In this document: piece after piece, positions 62,925 through 64,000 of the stretch
Layout of the letters: every line of letters begins with the position of its first letter
Position numbering within the stretch: position 1 is the stretch's first letter
Source: Chthoniobacter sp.
GTDB lineage: Bacteria; Verrucomicrobiota; Verrucomicrobiia; Chthoniobacterales; Chthoniobacteraceae
Reading direction: 5' to 3'
Assembly: GCA_021414005.1 (NCBI GenBank)
Contig: JAIOPH010000002.1
Coordinates: 62,001-126,000 of the forward strand
Length of the DNA stretch: 64,000 nt
Program-made: the position numbers and the translations under genes
Notes under the pieces: model-generated
Told to the model about the DNA's origin: nothing
The model's database searches: none
The model's input: the letters and a program-made list of their open reading frames with translations, nothing else

Positions 62925-63212
62925 AGCACGACGTCGTGCAGGAACCCTTCGTGGGCGAAACCGCGAAGTTCGCCAATATCGTGCTCCCTCCGGCACATCG
63001 TTCTTTGAAAAGAGCGGCACCTTCACCAACGGCGAGCGCCGCGTGCAGCGCGTGAACGAAGTCATCCCGCCGCTCGCCGGCACGAAGACCGACGGCCAGA
63101 TCGTCGTGGACATCATGAACCGCATGGGCATCCCCGCAGCCCAATTACACGCCCGACGGCGTGCTCGCCGAAATCGCGCGCGTCGTCCTCTTTTTCAAAG
63201 GCACGACTTGGG
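62925..63212 (+). pseudogene. Decayed partial copy of fdsA
   Basis: This segment closely repeats fdsA 59961-60235 in the same orientation, through ETAKFANIVLP, FEKSGTFTNGERRVQRVNEV and DGQIVVDIMNRMGIP. Many of the base differences are in third codon positions (for example AAT/AAC). At least two frame changes occur: extra bases near 62989-62998 (CTCCCTCCGG) and at 63134 (an added C in ATCCCCGCAGCCC). Both ends of the gene are absent, so it cannot encode a working enzyme. It marks a duplication beside the DUF262 gene. Confidence 0.88.
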
Positions 63213-63242
63213 CGCGCCGCCTTTACGCTGCGCACCTCGATG

Positions 63243-63860
63243 TCAGTGCTTGATATCAACGACGAGCCGCGTCGGGTTTTGCAGTTCGATCACCCGATAC
63301 GGTTTCTTCGCGTTCAGGCCGACGACAAATGTGAGGTCGGCCTCGAAATCGCATGTGATCGAAAGATGCCGCAAATTCGCGCACCGATATGAGGTCTCGC
63401 GCGGCAGCGTCGCCTGGCCGTCACCGTGTCCCTGCGCGGGCGTCATCTTGATCGTCAGCCAGGCGTTTCCCGGAACGGAATGCGTATTGACGGAGCCGCA
63501 ATCGGTGAATGGCGGCTGTGAATATTGCACGGTGTAGGTTGGCTGATGGATGCCATCTACGGCGAAGACCAGTCGGTCAAAATTTTCGCAGCAGGCGGAT
63601 TGTACGCTGCGGATTTCATTGACGTGATTCGCGGCATGACCCTGATGGGTCGTACCGAGCGTGCCGGTGAAATTTGCCGGGATCGCGTGGCCATCGTCGT
63701 CTTTCAGCAGGCACAGCGCCGGTGGTTTTGGCGGATGATTTGGCGCGGGGCCCGGGCCTTTGCCGCTGTCGTGCTTGGTCGAGCTGCAGCCCGTCGTGAA
63801 GAGTGCCGCTGCGGCAGTCGCGCTCACGGCGAGGAAACGGAAGGAAGTGAAAATCTTCAT
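63243..63860 (-). CDS. Lipoprotein with an AMIN-like C-terminal region
   Basis: A 205-residue protein with a lipoprotein signal (MKIFTSFRFLAVSATAAAAL, lipobox FTTGC followed by SSTKHDSGK). A Pro-rich spacer follows and a beta-rich domain ends PYRVIELQNPTRLVVDIKH, the end pattern of AMIN-like domains that bind cell-wall or secreted polymers. Five cysteines lie in the mature part, possibly in disulfides. It sits between two fdsA-like segments on the opposite strand. Confidence 0.75.
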   Translation of the reverse strand: MKIFTSFRFLAVSATAAAALFTTGCSSTKHDSGKGPGPAPNHPPKPPALCLLKDDDGHAIPANFTGTLGTTHQGHAANHVNEIRSVQSACCENFDRLVFAVDGIHQPTYTVQYSQPPFTDCGSVNTHSVPGNAWLTIKMTPAQGHGDGQATLPRETSYRCANLRHLSITCDFEADLTFVVGLNAKKPYRVIELQNPTRLVVDIKH

Positions 63861-63949
63861 GTTCGGGGTTGTTGTATGTCCGCGTGAAAGGCTGTTCTTC
63901 CGTGGCGGCGAATGCGAGGAATTTTTGCCCTCGAAATTGCAACTTTTCC

Positions 63950-64000
63950 GCCAGATCGAGTCGATACCATGAACCGCATGGGCATCCCGCAGCCCGACTG
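63950..64000 (+). pseudogene. Start of a further fdsA-like segment at the window edge
   Basis: From 63970 to 63999 the sequence CATGAACCGCATGGGCATCC-CGCAGCCCGAC matches fdsA 60140-60170 exactly, and GCCAGATCG at 63951 matches the bases before it with a few differences. It stops at the window end, so its size is unknown. It could be another decayed copy or the start of an intact second gene. Confidence 0.6.

Overview
This is a 64 kb window of GC-rich, densely coded bacterial chromosome. It most likely comes from a Verrucomicrobiota bacterium close to Chthoniobacter. The clearest sign is a gene run matching the Verru_Chthon cassette protein families B, C and A at 32.8-38.3 kb. A PVC-style catabolic gene set also fits: a sulfatase, a SASA-type esterase, a ThuA-domain protein, a large PVC-type CxxCH heme protein, a DUF1552 Tat protein and a Tat-exported sugar isomerase. 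Further support comes from DapL (LL-diaminopimelate aminotransferase) and HemQ (coproheme decarboxylase), and from a Gram-negative envelope (TamA/TamB, TonB-ExbB-ExbD, lipoproteins). Assignments are by reading motifs in the translations; no database search was run.

Layout. 0-4.2 kb: the 5' part of mreB on the minus strand, then a plus-strand operon comB-tonB-exbB-exbD-def in which every junction overlaps. 4.2-11.5 kb: a minus-strand operon of an ABC ATPase, tamB and tamA. 11.5-12.3 kb: a non-coding stretch with a 42-bp tandem hairpin array. 12.3-18.8 kb: an LRR protein, a small membrane protein, a DUF1015 protein, a small secreted protein, a ThuA protein and the heme protein, closed by a strong terminator. 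18.9-20.9 kb: dapL followed by the scar of two insertion sequences (IS5-like and IS256-like). 20.9-24.1 kb: esterase, sulfatase and a divergent sugar isomerase. 24.2-27.5 kb: a minus operon hemQ, two DUF1648 paralogs, larE and a membrane protein, with a ferredoxin divergent from it. 28-32.6 kb: small envelope proteins, a DciA-like protein, folB, a peroxiredoxin, fabD, glycerate kinase and tRNA-Gln(CTG).

32.7-38.3 kb: the pseudopilin-like B-C-A cassette behind a good sigma70-type promoter; no cassette D is visible here. 38.4-52.2 kb: housekeeping genes gltX-aroE, dnaE, an amidase, an ABC-F ATPase, nadA and a YyaL-like thioredoxin-domain protein, plus a small outer-membrane protein. 52.2-56.2 kb: a DUF1552 protein without its usual partner, a membrane-anchored helical-repeat protein and a lipoprotein with a pseudopilin-like C-terminus. 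56.3-60.8 kb: a two-gene NAD-dependent formate dehydrogenase (fdsB with a fused thioredoxin-like 2Fe-2S domain, and fdsA).

60.8-64 kb is the most rearranged part. A DUF262/DUF1524 (GmrSD-like) nuclease gene and the broken start of a type I restriction-like gene sit between the intact fdsA and a decayed partial copy of fdsA. A further short fdsA match begins at the right edge of the window. This looks like a defence-type module placed in a recombining, duplicated fdsA region. The other observations most worth following are the 42-bp hairpin array, whose stems change in compensatory fashion between units, and the Verru_Chthon cassette, whose function is unknown.
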